In this document: positions 23,154 through 35,174 of the stretch, piece after piece
Numbering within the stretch: position 1 is the first letter of the stretch
How the letters are laid out: the number at the start of each line of letters is the position of its first letter
Assembly: GCA_038496445.1 (NCBI GenBank)
Contig: JALMLS010000309.1
Span: 248,001 to 312,000 of the forward strand
Direction: 5' to 3'
DNA length: 64,000 nt
From: Trichosphaerium sp. ATCC 40318
Lineage: Eukaryota; Discosea; Flabellinia; Trichosidae
Notes under the pieces: generated by a model
The model's database searches: none
The model's input: the letters and a program-made list of their open reading frames with translations, nothing else
Told to the model about the DNA's origin: nothing
Position numbers and translations under genes: made by a program

Positions 23154-25667
23154 CTATGTTCTAAACGGTGGTAGTTTACCGTAGTTGCCTTGTGACGGCT
23201 CGCGTGGTTTTCTAGGGCTTACTGCGGGAGGTGAGACCATACCCTTCAGAGATGATTTCGAAGGCAGTTGACCATAGTTTCCAACTTCTTCATCCAATTT
23301 GCTTTGGCGTTGAGGTGAGGCCGGTTGCGTGTTCAAAGACGGCAAGCTAAATGGCAAGCCAGTGCCTGTCGGCTCGGGACCTATGGAGGAGGGAATGCCA
23401 GGCTGCGACAGGGTTTGTGGGACTAGATTGCCCAATACATCCCCGCTCATAACTACTGTTGGTGGTCGCATAACCTTTGGTGGTTTTATCTTGGCAGTCG
23501 ATAGTTTTTGCGGCGATGGATCGTCGAACGCGAAGTTTGCCAGAGATTGTCTGTCCAAAGCCTTCATCTGCCTTGTCTTTGAAGCGCCTCCATCCACAGG
23601 AGAAACAGGTGTGTCAAACTGAAACTGCGACAAGCGCAAGTTGGCGTTTGAAGGCAAGGGTTGAAGCGGGGCAGATGCGTTTGAAAATGTAGTAAACACT
23701 TCTGAGTATCGCAAACTTGCCGCCTTGGATGTTTTTTCAGGAGATCTGACATAGATTTGCCCTGGTGGAGGCTGCGGCCGTGCAAGTGGACGCGCACTCA
23801 GCGAGCCTTTGAGAGATTCTCTTGGCGATTGGTTGTCTTCCACCGCCTTCTTCCGTAGCGAAGGTGCGCTCAATTGTCTCTTGTGATCCCATGTCGGTTG
23901 CGCGCGTACTTCCGGTGGATCAAGTGATGTGATGTGTAGCGGTGGTATTGGCCTATTCTGAGGAGGCGGTGTGGACATGTGAGCACCAGGTTGAGCAACC
24001 CTTTTTGGCAAGGCAAGCGATACTTTAGGTGTTACAGGTGGTTCTCGTTGAGGCGGAGTCTGTATAGCCCTTGGTTTTGGTGTAGGTGGCAATACCGGGG
24101 GTTTATGTGAAGGCGGCCGTGATACTGCTCTTTTAGGGAGGTGTGACTCCACAGTGGCTGACAACTGAGCCAAGTCACTTTCTGAAGATGGTGTTTTAGG
24201 CGAGGCGTATACAACTGCTTGCGAAGGCGTTGGGTTGTGAGGCGGCGTCGGTTTACGTGATGGCGGAGGCACAGACATGTGAGCTTGTTCTGAAGGCGCC
24301 AAAGGACGTGTAAACGGTTTACCAGTGGTACATGAGGGTCCACTAGACGGCCCAGTTATCTTGGGTGTGGACGGTGAGCTCAATTTTGGAGGTGGTGAAG
24401 GCAACGCGCTAGACCGTTTCCGTAACAAACTGTTTGGCGGCTTAGTGGGCTGCACAACACGACGTCCACTAGATCCTTGAGACGTCTGGGCACTAAGTGC
24501 TTGACGCCTTCCTACCGTTGGACTGAGTAGAGCTGGCTTGATCATCGATTTCGGTAGCGACTTGCTGATGCCTCTGTGCTGTAGTTCAGCTGCAGAGTTA
24601 AGAGGGGTGCCAACTGGTCTGCAATATTTGGTGGCCGATACATCCCCTGACAATATCGATTGTATGCTCGGATTACCACCAACATCTGCAGGCAATTCGT
24701 CCTTTTTGATTCATACGGTAAGAATAAAATTTGCAATGGCTTTGTATCAACACCCAAGGTGTAACAATTTTACGTGTCAAATCAAAAAAAAAGAGAGAAA
24801 AATGCGTAAAGACTCACCTGATGATTTTTAATGGTTTTATCAGCGCCTTTATCCAAGAGACAATATAAGGTCTCAATATGCTTCCACTGGGCAGCATAGT
24901 GTAATGGTGTCATGCCTTCTAGGTCTTGACTGTTAACATCAATGGTTGGGTGGCACAACAGCGTCTTGGCTAATTCAGGGCTACTTTTAGAAGCATAGTG
25001 TAACGGCGTTTGACCTGCACGCTACAAAGTAATAGTTTGTCAATAACTCAAAGGGTTAGAATGCTTGTCTGCTTTTCGTACGTCCTTCAAATTGACATCC
25101 GCGCCTGCAGCTATCAACACAGCGCATTCTCGCTTGAATGAGCGCTCTGTAGCAATGTGCAACAGTGTCTACAAAGTGGGGGTTACTTACTGGACTGTCT
25201 TCTTGCCATGTGGGCATACTGCGCGCTCTTACCTTGCCTGTTGACGTCTTTAAATTTAAAGAGGGATCACAATTCATCAATAGATGAAATAAATCGAGGT
25301 TGTTGGATGTCAAACATTCCATCAATGGAGTCTCAAGTTGTACAATCTTAGATATAATAATAAACATACTGTTACGCTACGCACCTTCTTTGTGGAGCTC
25401 ATAGGCGTGTTTACGCTCGCTCCTTCTATTACAAGCCACTTGGCCATCTCAACGTAGTTGAACCTTGCTGCTATGTGCAGCGCAGTGTACCCATTGGCAT
25501 CGCTAACGGTGTAATTCAACATAAACATGCGCAACAAAAGTGACGTATTTGTGATGCACGTACGTAGATTCATTGAGCATGACATATCGGAACTTTTTGT
25601 ACTGCTTTTTGGCCTTTTTCAAGTTGTTCTCGCGCACAATTTCCAACAGCCTGATTCCCTTGTCCAT
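23154..25667 (-). CDS. Ankyrin-repeat protein with long proline-rich C terminus
   Basis: Start MDKGIRLLEIVRENNLKKAK at 25667. Exons at 24830-25570 encode at least four ankyrin repeats (GYTALHIAARFNYVEMAKWL, AGQTPLHYASKSSPELAKTL, GMTPLHYAAQWKHIETLYCL). The final exon (23154-24695) is one 500-residue reading frame, extremely rich in Pro, Ser and Lys, with many PxxP and RKPxPP sites of SH3-ligand type. Two GNYG(K/Q)LP motifs lie near the end (23175 and 23268). No membrane segment is seen. This suggests a cytosolic scaffold or adaptor, perhaps linked to actin, but no orthologue was recognised. A divergent 208-bp promoter separates it from RPB2. Confidence 0.82.
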
Positions 25668-25875
25668 CGCAGCTACGACTGCTTTCGCGTGAGCACAGAA
25701 AGACGAAAATTACAGCCCGTGGTTAACGCTAGACCAAAGAACTTAAAGTGACCCTTTTTGCTTTAAGTTTTCACAAAACGAAAAATTGCCTCTTTTTCTG
25801 TCGCTAATTTACTAGTACCATTGTAACGGTTTCTCCCCACGTAGGCAGCTCCACTGCACAAGTTGTTCTGCCACC
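25668..25875. promoter_or_regulatory. Divergent promoter, ankyrin gene / RPB2
   Basis: A 208-bp spacer between two start codons. The RPB2 start has a strong Kozak context (CCACCATGT). No TATA box was seen. Confidence 0.4.
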
Positions 25876-28800
25876 ATGTACATGGTACAGGATAGTAACG
25901 AAGAGAGCCTTCAAAGGGACGACAATGATAGCATGCGTGTTGACGGACAAGGTAAAGAAGATTCTTGAGCTGCTTTTAAAACGCGTTACGCCCAAACAAT
26001 ACCCTAAGCCCATCGCTCTAGATGATTTAGACGCCCCTCTGATACAAGAAGATGCATGGGTTGTTATTAGCGCGTATTTCGACGAGAAAGGCCTTGTGCG
26101 CCAGCAACTCGATTCATACAATGTATTTATGACAAACACGATCCAAGAGCTGGTCGATCAATGCGACACTATTAAATTAAAACCACAAAACCAACACAGG
26201 GCAGCTGAAGATACAGACGATAACCAGGTACAATACCCACGCTCAGGCTGTGCCTCAACATTTACTTCAAATCTGGCGCCCTTAATTTCGATTAAAACTG
26301 TGCAATGCTGCAAAACTAGGCGACTAAAGCGGTATTAGATTGAATACGACATCAAGTTTTGCCAGGTTTATATCAGTAAACCATCATACGTTGAAAAGGA
26401 CAGAGAGCTAAAAGCAATGTTCCCAAACGACGCCAGGCTCAGAAATTTAACGCAAGTGTCACTAGATTTTGTTTTAATTCAAATCAAAGTTTGTTGTTGA
26501 CATGTTGTTCTGTTTGTGCAAAAACGCCCAATTACATCACATGCACAACACTTTAAACAAAAGTTGGATTTGCAACAAAAATGTGTAATCTACAACGGCT
26601 AATTGTACACCTTTTTAGCTATTCTGCATCTCTATACGTCGATATGGAGAAGACGTTAACACAGTTGGACGACGAAGAGCTCAACAAACAAACAGAAAGG
26701 CTCTTCAAAGTGCCGATTGGTCGTGTGCCTATCATGCTCAGATCTCATTATTGCTTGCTGTCAAAACAAATTGGTCGTAGTCTAGCTCGACATGGGGAGT
26801 GCGAGTATGATGAAGGTGCGCAACACACAACCTCAAACTGATTAGTGCACCACTTGGCAAACTGTAACACCATAAAATAGGCGGTTACTTTATCATAAAT
26901 GGGTGTGAAAAGGTGCTGATCGCACAAGAGAAGATGAGTAACAATCACGTTTACGTCTTTAAGCAAAAAGCCGGTAAATACTCGTACACAGCAGAAATCA
27001 GATCTTCTATTGATTACGGTATGCGACCTACATCGTCATTGTATGTCAAAATGTACCGCAAGTCAGACAATGGCAAAGTCATGCGCGCGACGATTCCATA
27101 CGTCCGGGATGAAGTATGGCTACCTCCTTTTTTACAAATGTTCCGTATGTCACGACTGACAGATTGTACTTGTGTAGATTCCAGTAGTTATCGTGTTTCG
27201 CGCTTTGGGCTTTGTTGCTGACAGACAAATCCTCGAGTACATTTGCTACGACTTGAACGATCAACGCATGATGGAACTCTTGAGACCTTCTCTAGAAGAA
27301 GCCTATGTTGTACATAACCAAGAGGTGGCACTAGAGTATATTGGTAAGTCAAATCAAAAAAAGCATTTTTGGTCTGCTCGGGTTTTAACCGCCACCTATA
27401 GGCTATATCATTCTTTTTTTTTTATGTTTTAACATTATTTAATAGGTTCTCGTGGTATCTCTGGTATAGGTGCTTTGAGGGACAAGCGTATAGAATATGC
27501 TAGAGGGTTGTTGTACAAAGAGATGTTACCTCACGTGGGCAAGGACGAGTTTTCTAACAACACGAAAGCGTATTACTTTGGCTACATCATACACAGGCTT
27601 CTCATGTGTATCTTGGGTAGAAGAGAAGAGGACGACAGAGATCACTACGCCAATAAACGGCTTGATCTAGCAGGACCTCTACTGGCGAATTTATTTAGAC
27701 AATTGTTCTTGAAACTCGTAAGAAACTTGCGTCAGCGCCTTCAAAAAGATGTTGACAACAATCGCGATTTCAATCTCACCAAATCCGTACAATTCAAGAC
27801 CATCACAAATGGTTTAAAGTACTCTCTGGCTACTGGCAATTGGTCTGCAAACAGAGGCAATGTTACAAAAGTGGGCGTGAGTCAAGTGTTGAACAGACTC
27901 ACTTTCGTGTCAACGCTATCTCATCTCCGCCGTTTGAACACGCCTATCGGTCGTGAATCCAAGCTTGCAAAGCCTAGGCAGCTTCACAACACGCAGTGGG
28001 GTATGGCGTGCCCTGCTGAGACGCCAGAAGGGCAAATGTGCGGATTGGTAAAGAATCTGGCTTTGATGGCGTACATATCTGTAGAGTCCGATTCTGCCAC
28101 CATTCTAGAGTTTTTGGAAGAATGGTCTATGGACAATCTTGAGGAGATATCGGCCTCACAAGTCCCGTCTGCCACTAAAGTCTTTGTAAATGGCAGGTGG
28201 GTAGGTATTCACAGACAGCCAGAGCAACTTGTACAGACGCTAAGACAACTCAGGTACACACCCCTTTAAAAAGAGAGCGCTTATGCCATATGATCCCATT
28301 TGCTCGTACTTTTTTTTGCTAACGTAATGGTGTGTTCTACAGGCGACGAAAAGATTTGAGTCACGAAGTATCTATTGTTAGAGATATCACTGATAAGGAA
28401 TTACGCATTTACACAGATCCTGGACGTGTTTGTAGGCCGCTGTTCATCGTAGAAGACCAGCAATTGAAATGTACAAAGAGGTACGCACATACAACATGGC
28501 CAAGTAACATAAAAAATTATCTAACGCTGCTACTGCTAATAGGCATATTAACCAACTACAACGGCGCATGGTGGGAGAAGATTATGGATGGGTACATCTC
28601 GTGCACGATGGTGTAGTAGAGTATATCGACACGGAAGAAGAAGAGACCGTGATGATAGCCATGTTCTTCGATGAGCTCATAGACGCTAGAGATAAATATG
28701 CCTACTCCAATAAGTACACGCACTGCGAAATCCACCCATCCATGATACTTGGTATATGTGCTGGTATCATTCCGTTCCCTGATCACAACCAGGTACCCGG

Positions 28801-30616
28801 CCTTTCATCAAAAACCACACGAGAACCAAAAAAAGTAGAAAACCGTTTACAGCTACACTTTTTTTTTTTTTGGTATTTAACTTCCACGTGCCCTAAAATA
28901 GCCACTAGTCACCACGTAATACGTATCAATCTGCTATGGGTAAGCAAGCTATGGGTGTGTACGCTACAAACTATCAGTTGCGTATGGACACGAGTGCGCA
29001 GGTGCTGTACTACCCTCAGAAACCGCTTGTCACTACACGTGCTATGGCTTTCCTAAAGTTCCGCGAGTTGCCTGCAGGTCAGAATGCTGTTGTGGCTGTA
29101 GCTTGCTACTCCGGTTACAACCAAGAAGATTCGATCATCATGAACCAGTCAGCCATCGATCGCGGCCTCTTCCGATCAGTTGCCTTTCGTGGATACAGCG
29201 ACGAGGCTAAATACGAGGATTACGGTGTACGACAACACAAGCTTGTTTTGTGTTAAAATTTGCGCTGATACCATTTCTTTTTGTAGATGTCCCACATCAT
29301 GGAGACGTTCGAACGGCCCAACCCGCATGAAACGTCAGGGATGAAGATTGGATCTTACGATAAGCTGGAAGAGGACGGGTTTGTCGCTCCTGGTACCCGT
29401 GTGTCAGGCGGTGATATCATCATTGGCAAGACGACACCTGTGCCACAGCGAGAGGACGCCAACACAAAACCAAAGCGAGACTCGTCAACGGCAATAAGAT
29501 TGAGCGAGAACGGTATCATTGATCAAGTCATCGTCACCACAAACGCAGATGGCCTCAAGTTCGTCAAGGTCAGAGTGCGATCTATTCGTACACCACAAAT
29601 TGGTGATAAATTCTCGTCGCGTCACGGACAGAAGGGAACAATAGGCATCACATACAGACAAGAGGACATGCCATTTTCATGCGAAGGCATTTCTCCTGAT
29701 ATCATCATGAACCCTCATGCTATACCTTCACGTATGACAATTGGACAACTCATCGAGTGCCTCCTCGGCAAACTATCTGCCATAACAGGCGATGAGGGTG
29801 ATGTACGGATTTTTCTTTCCATTGCTTTTTTTTTTGTTTTTCAGATAAAAGTAAAAGAGAAGGGTAACGTATCATTTTTCTAATCAAAACCTTAGGCGAC
29901 ACCTTTCACAGATATCAGCGTAGAAGATATCTCCACGCTCTTGCTCAAAAAGAAATACCAATCTAGGGGATCAGAAGTGATGTACAATGGACACACAGGG
30001 CGACCTTTGGAAGCTCAGTTGTTCATCGGGCCTACCTACTATCAGCGCCTAAAGCATCTTGTCGATGATAAGATTTATTCTCGTGCTGGCGGACCAACAC
30101 AGATTCTGACTCGTCAGCCAGTCGAAGGTATGGATTTTGTTATTACTAGCCAACTAACTGCGGAACACAGGTCGTGCTCGTGGTGGTGGTTTGCGTTTCG
30201 GAGAGATGGAACGTGATTGCATGATCTCTCACGGCGCCTCTCAGTTCTTAAGGGTACTACCGCCTTTTTCACTTTGTTTTGTGACAACTCACCAACTCGG
30301 CTTTTTAGGAGAGGCTGTTCGAGCAGTCGGACGCATACCGAGTGCATGTTTGTGATAAATGCGGATTGATTGCTATAGCCAATCTACAAAAGAAAGTGTT
30401 TGAATGCAAGGGTTGTGGCAATACTTCACAGGCACGTCTTGAGCATCTTCCTTCTGGCGGTTTTTTTTTGTTGTTTTAACGTAGTACTCTTAGATCTCGC
30501 AAGTGCACATCCCGTATGCTTGTAAATTGCTATTCCAAGAGCTCATGTCAATGAGCATTGCTCCGCGAATGATGACAACAGTACCTGAGGATGAACCGGA
30601 TTTTATGAAAAACTAA
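25876..30616 (+). CDS. RPB2: RNA polymerase II second largest subunit
   Basis: Starts [16 protein letters not shown]. The family N-terminal signature follows ([20 protein letters not shown]), then lobe and protrusion exons. The fork region exon (27475-28269) contains [20 protein letters not shown] and [20 protein letters not shown]. The hybrid-binding region (28936-30220) has [51 protein letters not shown] and [14 protein letters not shown]-terminal zinc site CDKCG...CKGCG precedes [18 protein letters not shown]. The reading ends DEPDFMKN. Together these fit a full-length subunit of about 1,150-1,200 residues with some ten introns. It forms the catalytic cleft with RPB1 in the nucleus. The motifs fit Pol II better than Pol I or III (QRKSF-like divergence absent, full-length zinc domain). 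Confidence 0.95.
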
Positions 30617-30784
30617 ATTAAAAAAAAAGCAATCAAATAAATAAAAACAAACTGACACCCTCAATCTGTATATGTGTTTTTGCGTTGTAAATCATGCTGT
30701 TGTTGCCAATGAAGCAATTTAAAACTGAGGTGACGATGTTGCTTAACGCTTTGCGTAACGGTCAAACAAGGCATGTTAGTAAGA

Positions 30785-31759
30785 TGAGCAGTGAAGAAGA
30801 ACCAACAACGTCTACGCCTACTGACGACTCGCCACCAAAAAAGAAAAAGAAACGGAGAAAGAAAGCCAAAAAGAAAGAGACACCACCAGTCAGCGAAACT
30901 GAGGACATAGATGAGATTGTAGTCGTAAGGGACTATTCTAGGGGCACAGCAGTCCAATTCAGCGCAACATTCCCCGAAGAGCTCTCTCATTGGGTAAGCA
31001 CGCAGCACGCAGCTCAAGAGCGCATTTTTGATTAATTGTAAATGAATTTCATTAAAATTAAATTGAGCATAATACAATTTGACGCTCTAACGCTGTGACA
31101 CTGTTGTTAGAACATTTCAAGCAAAGAATTTACAGACACTGTCACCACTATAAACGGGTTGCTCTTCGATGCTGAAAAAGTGGATTGTACGACCGTATTA
31201 GAGGGTTGCTTGGGTTGCGTGACGCTTTGGACGTTTTTCTTGTGCTCCAACACAAAATACGATAGAACTCTCAAACTCCTAGATGAGTACATAGAAGATC
31301 AAAACAAGAAGGTGTACCGGCCAAATGGGTTAGAATTACAACACCCTCTTTACAGTACGATTCATTTGCTCTCGTGCCGTTTTTATTCCTTTTTCTTTTT
31401 TTTTTTGAAATCACAAAAATATGACAGGCCGAAATGCCAAAAAATCCACTTGACGCCTTGTTTACTCTTTATCACCAGACGGATTACTCCATCTTTGTTT
31501 CACGACAATTTAATGTGGCCACAACGGGATAACCGCGAAACAAAAAAAAACACAATTGCTCACAAACTCAGAAAGCAGAAAAAAAATACAAAGTGTACTA
31601 GTAATAATAAACAGTTTTTAATGTACAAGGTTCTACACTCTACAAGCCAAAAATTGAGTGAAGGGAGAGGGGACATAAACGTTTATGCCCACCAACTACC
31701 GACGCCTGGTTGTTTTAAAAGAACAAGTCAGAGCTAAAGGTATTAAAGGTGCCATGTAA
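30785..31759 (+). CDS. ERF4/GOLGA7-like palmitoyltransferase cofactor
   Basis: The start at 30785 (MSSEEEPTTSTPTDD) is preferred to an upstream Met at 30694. A Lys/Arg-rich cluster (PPKKKKKRRKKAKKKE) is followed by the ERF4 domain: VVVRDYSRGTAVQFSATFPE, then exon 2 ISSKEFTDTVTTINGLLFDA and TKYDRTLKLLDEYIEDQNKK. The last exon reads NYRRLVVLKEQVRAKGIKGA. GOLGA7 and yeast Erf4 stabilise DHHC palmitoyltransferases that act on Ras-type GTPases at Golgi or ER membranes. The first intron (about 30991-31110) is longer than most here. The final coding exon may overlap the antisense last exon of the next gene. Confidence 0.78.
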
Positions 31760-33177
31760 ACCAGGCATGTGTGAAGAAGGATCAGGCTTTATCATTGTAT
31801 CCAACCCTTGTGTTCCCGCGTATAGGAACTAAATAAACGGTTAGTATTATAGTCGTTCGTGCACAAAAAGTAAAAAAAAGTTGTATGTTCGTTGTTTTGT
31901 ACTTCCGAAAAAAAAAAAAAAAAAACTTTTTTTTGGTTTTGACAGTGTTGTGTATCGAAAAAAACCACCAAAAACTGCACAAACACCAAAAACAAAAAAA
32001 ACAAATAAGTATGTTTACCCACCCGGTTGTTGTCGCGATGTGCCAAACCAGAGGCCATCATTAAATCTACCATCTCCAAGAGGAGATCCGAATCGGATAG
32101 AGGAATAGTTCTGAGCAATCGTCGCACGCGTTCGTGTTTTTCGGTAGGTGACAGTTTGGCGTATTGTTGTAACGCAGCGCTCATTGCGCCTTCAAAAGTC
32201 TTTGGTGTATTTTCTAAATAAAGATAAGCTACAATACAAAGGAAGGGGGAAACGAATAAAAGCCAAAACAGAAAAGTGCACCAAAAAAGGTTTTTATTTT
32301 CTTCCGTTTTAATAAAAGTGCAGTATTGGCGACGTGAGTAACGCCACGTGGGGTTAAAAAATGTTTTAAAGCAAAAAAAATGTTCCGTCGTTTTGAAGTT
32401 TTTTTTGTACAAATTCACTTGCTCTATTTTCAGATGTTACGTACGCTTTTCTAGCTTTTGTCGTTTGGCTGCGCGCTCCATCATGACTGGCGAGGCAGAA
32501 GTTATGGACATAAGATCCATGCCAACTTGGTTTGGTACATTTTGTGGTTGACCTGCTGGGAGGCCGCTTTGTTGAGAAAGTTGACGCAATAACCGCAATC
32601 CTTCCGCTTGTTGTTGTTCCACGCGCCTTACTATTTCCAAAGTCTGTGATACGGCAGCTGTATTGGTAAGTGCACGACTGCGTTTTTGTCCTGTAACTGA
32701 CCCGCCAGTTGATCGTTTGCGGTGTTTCAATGGCTTGGAAATGACCTTGATTGGGGCAGAGAAGGAGGAAAGAGGAATGAAGGCAGGGTTTTGAGGATCC
32801 CATACTGTAATTTTGAGGATAAAGTGGTTATCCTCGTGGTGGCTTGATAGAACCTTGATTTTAACGTCGAAATTGATTTCATCGCCCGCTTCGTTTACCA
32901 TAGGCTTATATTCTACAGGTTTAACCTTTACGTAACTGACTTCTTTTTCAGTCTGTTGCATGTCGTAGATGAGCTTAATATCGAACGCCAGTTGATTAAA
33001 GTTCGTAGGCTTGCTGTTGCCAAGCTTTACAGTTAATTGGAAGGGGCTATTCTTTACTACGACGTGAATAATTTGTGTAACACCGTTCTTCGTTATCTTC
33101 TCTTCGTTCAATGATGTCTGCTTGGTGACAGTGAGCGCCGAGTGTGGGGTACGGTCTAAGTTGAAGAGTTGTTCCAT
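31715..33177 (-). CDS. Conserved-looking nuclear protein with possible Ig-like (p53/Rel-type) fold
   Basis: Start MEQLFNLDRTPHSALTV at 33177. Exon 1 (740 bp) encodes a beta-rich domain (NGVTQIIHVVVKNSPFQLTV; INFDVKIKVLSSHHEDNHFI) that ends FSAPIKVISKPLKHRKRS. The SxPIKVISKP block before a basic cluster resembles the end of Ig-fold transcription-factor domains such as p53/Rel/Runt relatives, but no DNA-contact motif of those families is present. A Gln/Leu helix (RRVEQQQAEGLRLLRQLS) and a second basic block (RAAKRQKLEK) follow. A downstream exon (about 32010-32225) reads TFEGAMSAALQQYAKLSPTE. The last exon is inferred (LDTMIKPDPSSHMPGL...). A nuclear DNA- or chromatin-binding role is a guess. 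Confidence 0.62.
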
Positions 33178-33764
33178 GGTGAGCAGCTGTAGTTGTTGCT
33201 TTTGGATTATTTTTGTTAAATTAGTTTGTAATTTGTGAACGGCTGGTTTTTGGCATCCTAACCCATTAAAGCGTAACGTATCACATTCACTTGACTAGTC
33301 AACCCCAAAAGCTTCTCCAACGCACAACGGAGGTTAACCATCAAATAAAGGAAAAACAGTAGAAAAGGAACGTCGGGGTAATTTTAGACCTAATTAGTGC
33401 GACCTACACTCCAGGCGATTGAGCGACACATTTTGCTGGTGGTTTGTAGTGAATTCTTGTTTTATTAAATCCAACTTTTTTTTTTTTTGCGCTTTTGGCG
33501 CCACACCTAGTTCTTTAGACGAGTGTGTTGCTGGGAACTATAGTGCGTCGTGCGCAACTGTACGTACAGATCTATTAGTGTAAATTTGTGTGTGGCAGTA
33601 CTTCCATTCGTCGCCAAAATAAGAAGTAGAAAGATATGTGCACTGCAACCACCCTACACGCCGCCCAGAGCGATTGACACGAAACATGAATTCGTCAATT
33701 TTTGTGAATAAGTATGCAGTCATGATCAGTGCCATAACACAACCGTGCGTGATCCAACGCAGCA
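33178..33764. other. Spacer without a supported gene
   Basis: Upstream flank of the Ig-fold gene and 3' flank of the GUCD1-like gene. A minus-strand open frame at 33538-33765 has a hydrophobic stretch, but it lies after the natural end of the GUCD1 domain and is not supported. A 13-base T run is at about 33477-33489. Confidence 0.4.
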
Positions 33765-34800
33765 CTATTGATGGTGCAACTGGCTAAAAGAACATTTAGA
33801 AAGGAGAGTTGCCTTGTTTACTCGCGCTAAAAGTGGCGAACGGCCAGTTAAAAAACGTACAACGCGAAGACGCGGGATTTACAACGGTGAACACGTCATT
33901 GCTTGTGTCATAGTTTGCCAGTACGACATAGTGACCTAAAAAAGAATGGTATGACTATGGTTACCACTACCTAGGGACAAAGTAATACCGAAATATGAGT
34001 TTGTACAAGCAATCAAAGACATTGCGGCGTGCAGTACACAGTTGGACGCCTCAACGCTGCTTATGAATCTCGCCGCATTTACCTGTCAGTAATTAACGAA
34101 TGAACTTTTTGACATATTCAAAAAGCCGTGCAGTGATGAATCGTAACTGCCGGCTGTAGTAACTTACCAACATTATTGCAATGTTTCCCCGCTCCAAGTG
34201 CAGTTGCACGTCCTCAATACTGATAGTACTAGTGCTTCGTAAGCGGTACGTTTTTCTGTACCCGATATGTAACGTACTCGTTATTAATCTCCAAGCCAAT
34301 GTCTTTGGCCTTTGAGAACAAGTGCTTAACGCGTCTGCAAGCAAGATTAGCACCGAGTGATGACGTTGGTTGTTTGACTTGACGTGTTTACCTTGTGTCC
34401 CGTGCCCACGATTGCTTGTAGAATCCCTACCGAACGCTTGGTTACTTTACTCAATTACTATTCCTACGCACGTCACTGGCGTAGTCCATGTTCAACCCTA
34501 GCTCTGCTGTCCAATATGTCACCTTGACGCCATGTGACTGCAAAGCAAAAGCAATGTCTATTGTCCATACGCTCTACATTTGTGCGAGTGAGTGGCCTTA
34601 CAGAGGGGAAAAAAAACCACCTTGGTTTTGATATGCGCAACAAGCGCTTCTCGTGACACGGGTTTACCAACGGCACTACATCACGTTATACGTGTTTGAT
34701 AACGCTTTTTTTTTGTTGAAAGGGGTTACCTCAACACCATCAATGCGCATGCTACGCCGCAGTCCCAGTTAGAGCGCTGCTTAATGTGCGTAACATGCAT
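33765..34800 (-). CDS. GUCD1 / plant guanylyl-cyclase-1-like protein (C39-peptidase-like fold)
   Basis: Short protein in small exons, start MHVTHIKQRSNWDCGVACAL at 34800. That start carries the family N-terminal QRxNWDCGxAC motif with a cysteine in the position of the C39 nucleophile. Next exons read VSREALVAHIKTK, HGVKVTYWTAELGLNMDY and RRVKHLFSKAKDIGLEINNE, then IEDVQLHLERGNIAIMLV, and the conserved GHYVVLANYDTSNDVFTVVN with His and Asp. It ends SFSQLHHQ. Members are annotated as guanylyl cyclase domain-containing protein 1, though the fold suggests a papain-like amidase or peptidase and cyclase activity is debated. Exon edges are approximate. Confidence 0.72.
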
Positions 34801-35174
34801 GAGGTAGAACTTTAGCGGAGGCGGTTTTTTGTTTATCAACAACCTTGTAAATACTTGTGGCACTAATAAGCCGGAAGAGCTCTGTAAAAAAGAGAATTTG
34901 TAATTTTTTTTTAAGCCGCGGCAAAGATTTGTTAAGCTCGTAAACGAAACAATACGGAGCTCGTCCAGAAATCTACCTTCACGTTGCCAACCCTAACGGC
35001 GGATGGATGTACGTCTTTTTGTAATCCTTGCTTTTGTTTTCCTACTTTGTTCGATGTTACCGCGAAGCCCTTTGGCCTTTTCATTGCTTGTTTTTCATGG
35101 CATTTTCATTGTTACTTCTGCATTATGTTGTATTGGCGGCGAAAACTTTTGGTGCTTACTCTTTCCAGCCACTG
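34801..35174. promoter_or_regulatory. Divergent promoter region, GUCD1-like / Tudor gene
   Basis: A 374-bp head-to-head spacer. Open frames on both strands (for example the hydrophobic plus-strand frame from 35003) are not supported as genes. Part of it may be 5' UTR with an intron of the GUCD1-like gene. Confidence 0.35.

Noticed and set aside
31860-32000. Long A/T homopolymer zone as a possible origin or replication signal
   Set aside because: It lies in an intron of the Ig-fold gene and has no other origin feature. Similar runs occur in many introns here.
33538-33765. Hydrophobic minus-strand ORF next to the GUCD1-like gene
   Set aside because: The GUCD1 frame stops at 33765, and no splice signal or family block supports the ORF as a gene.
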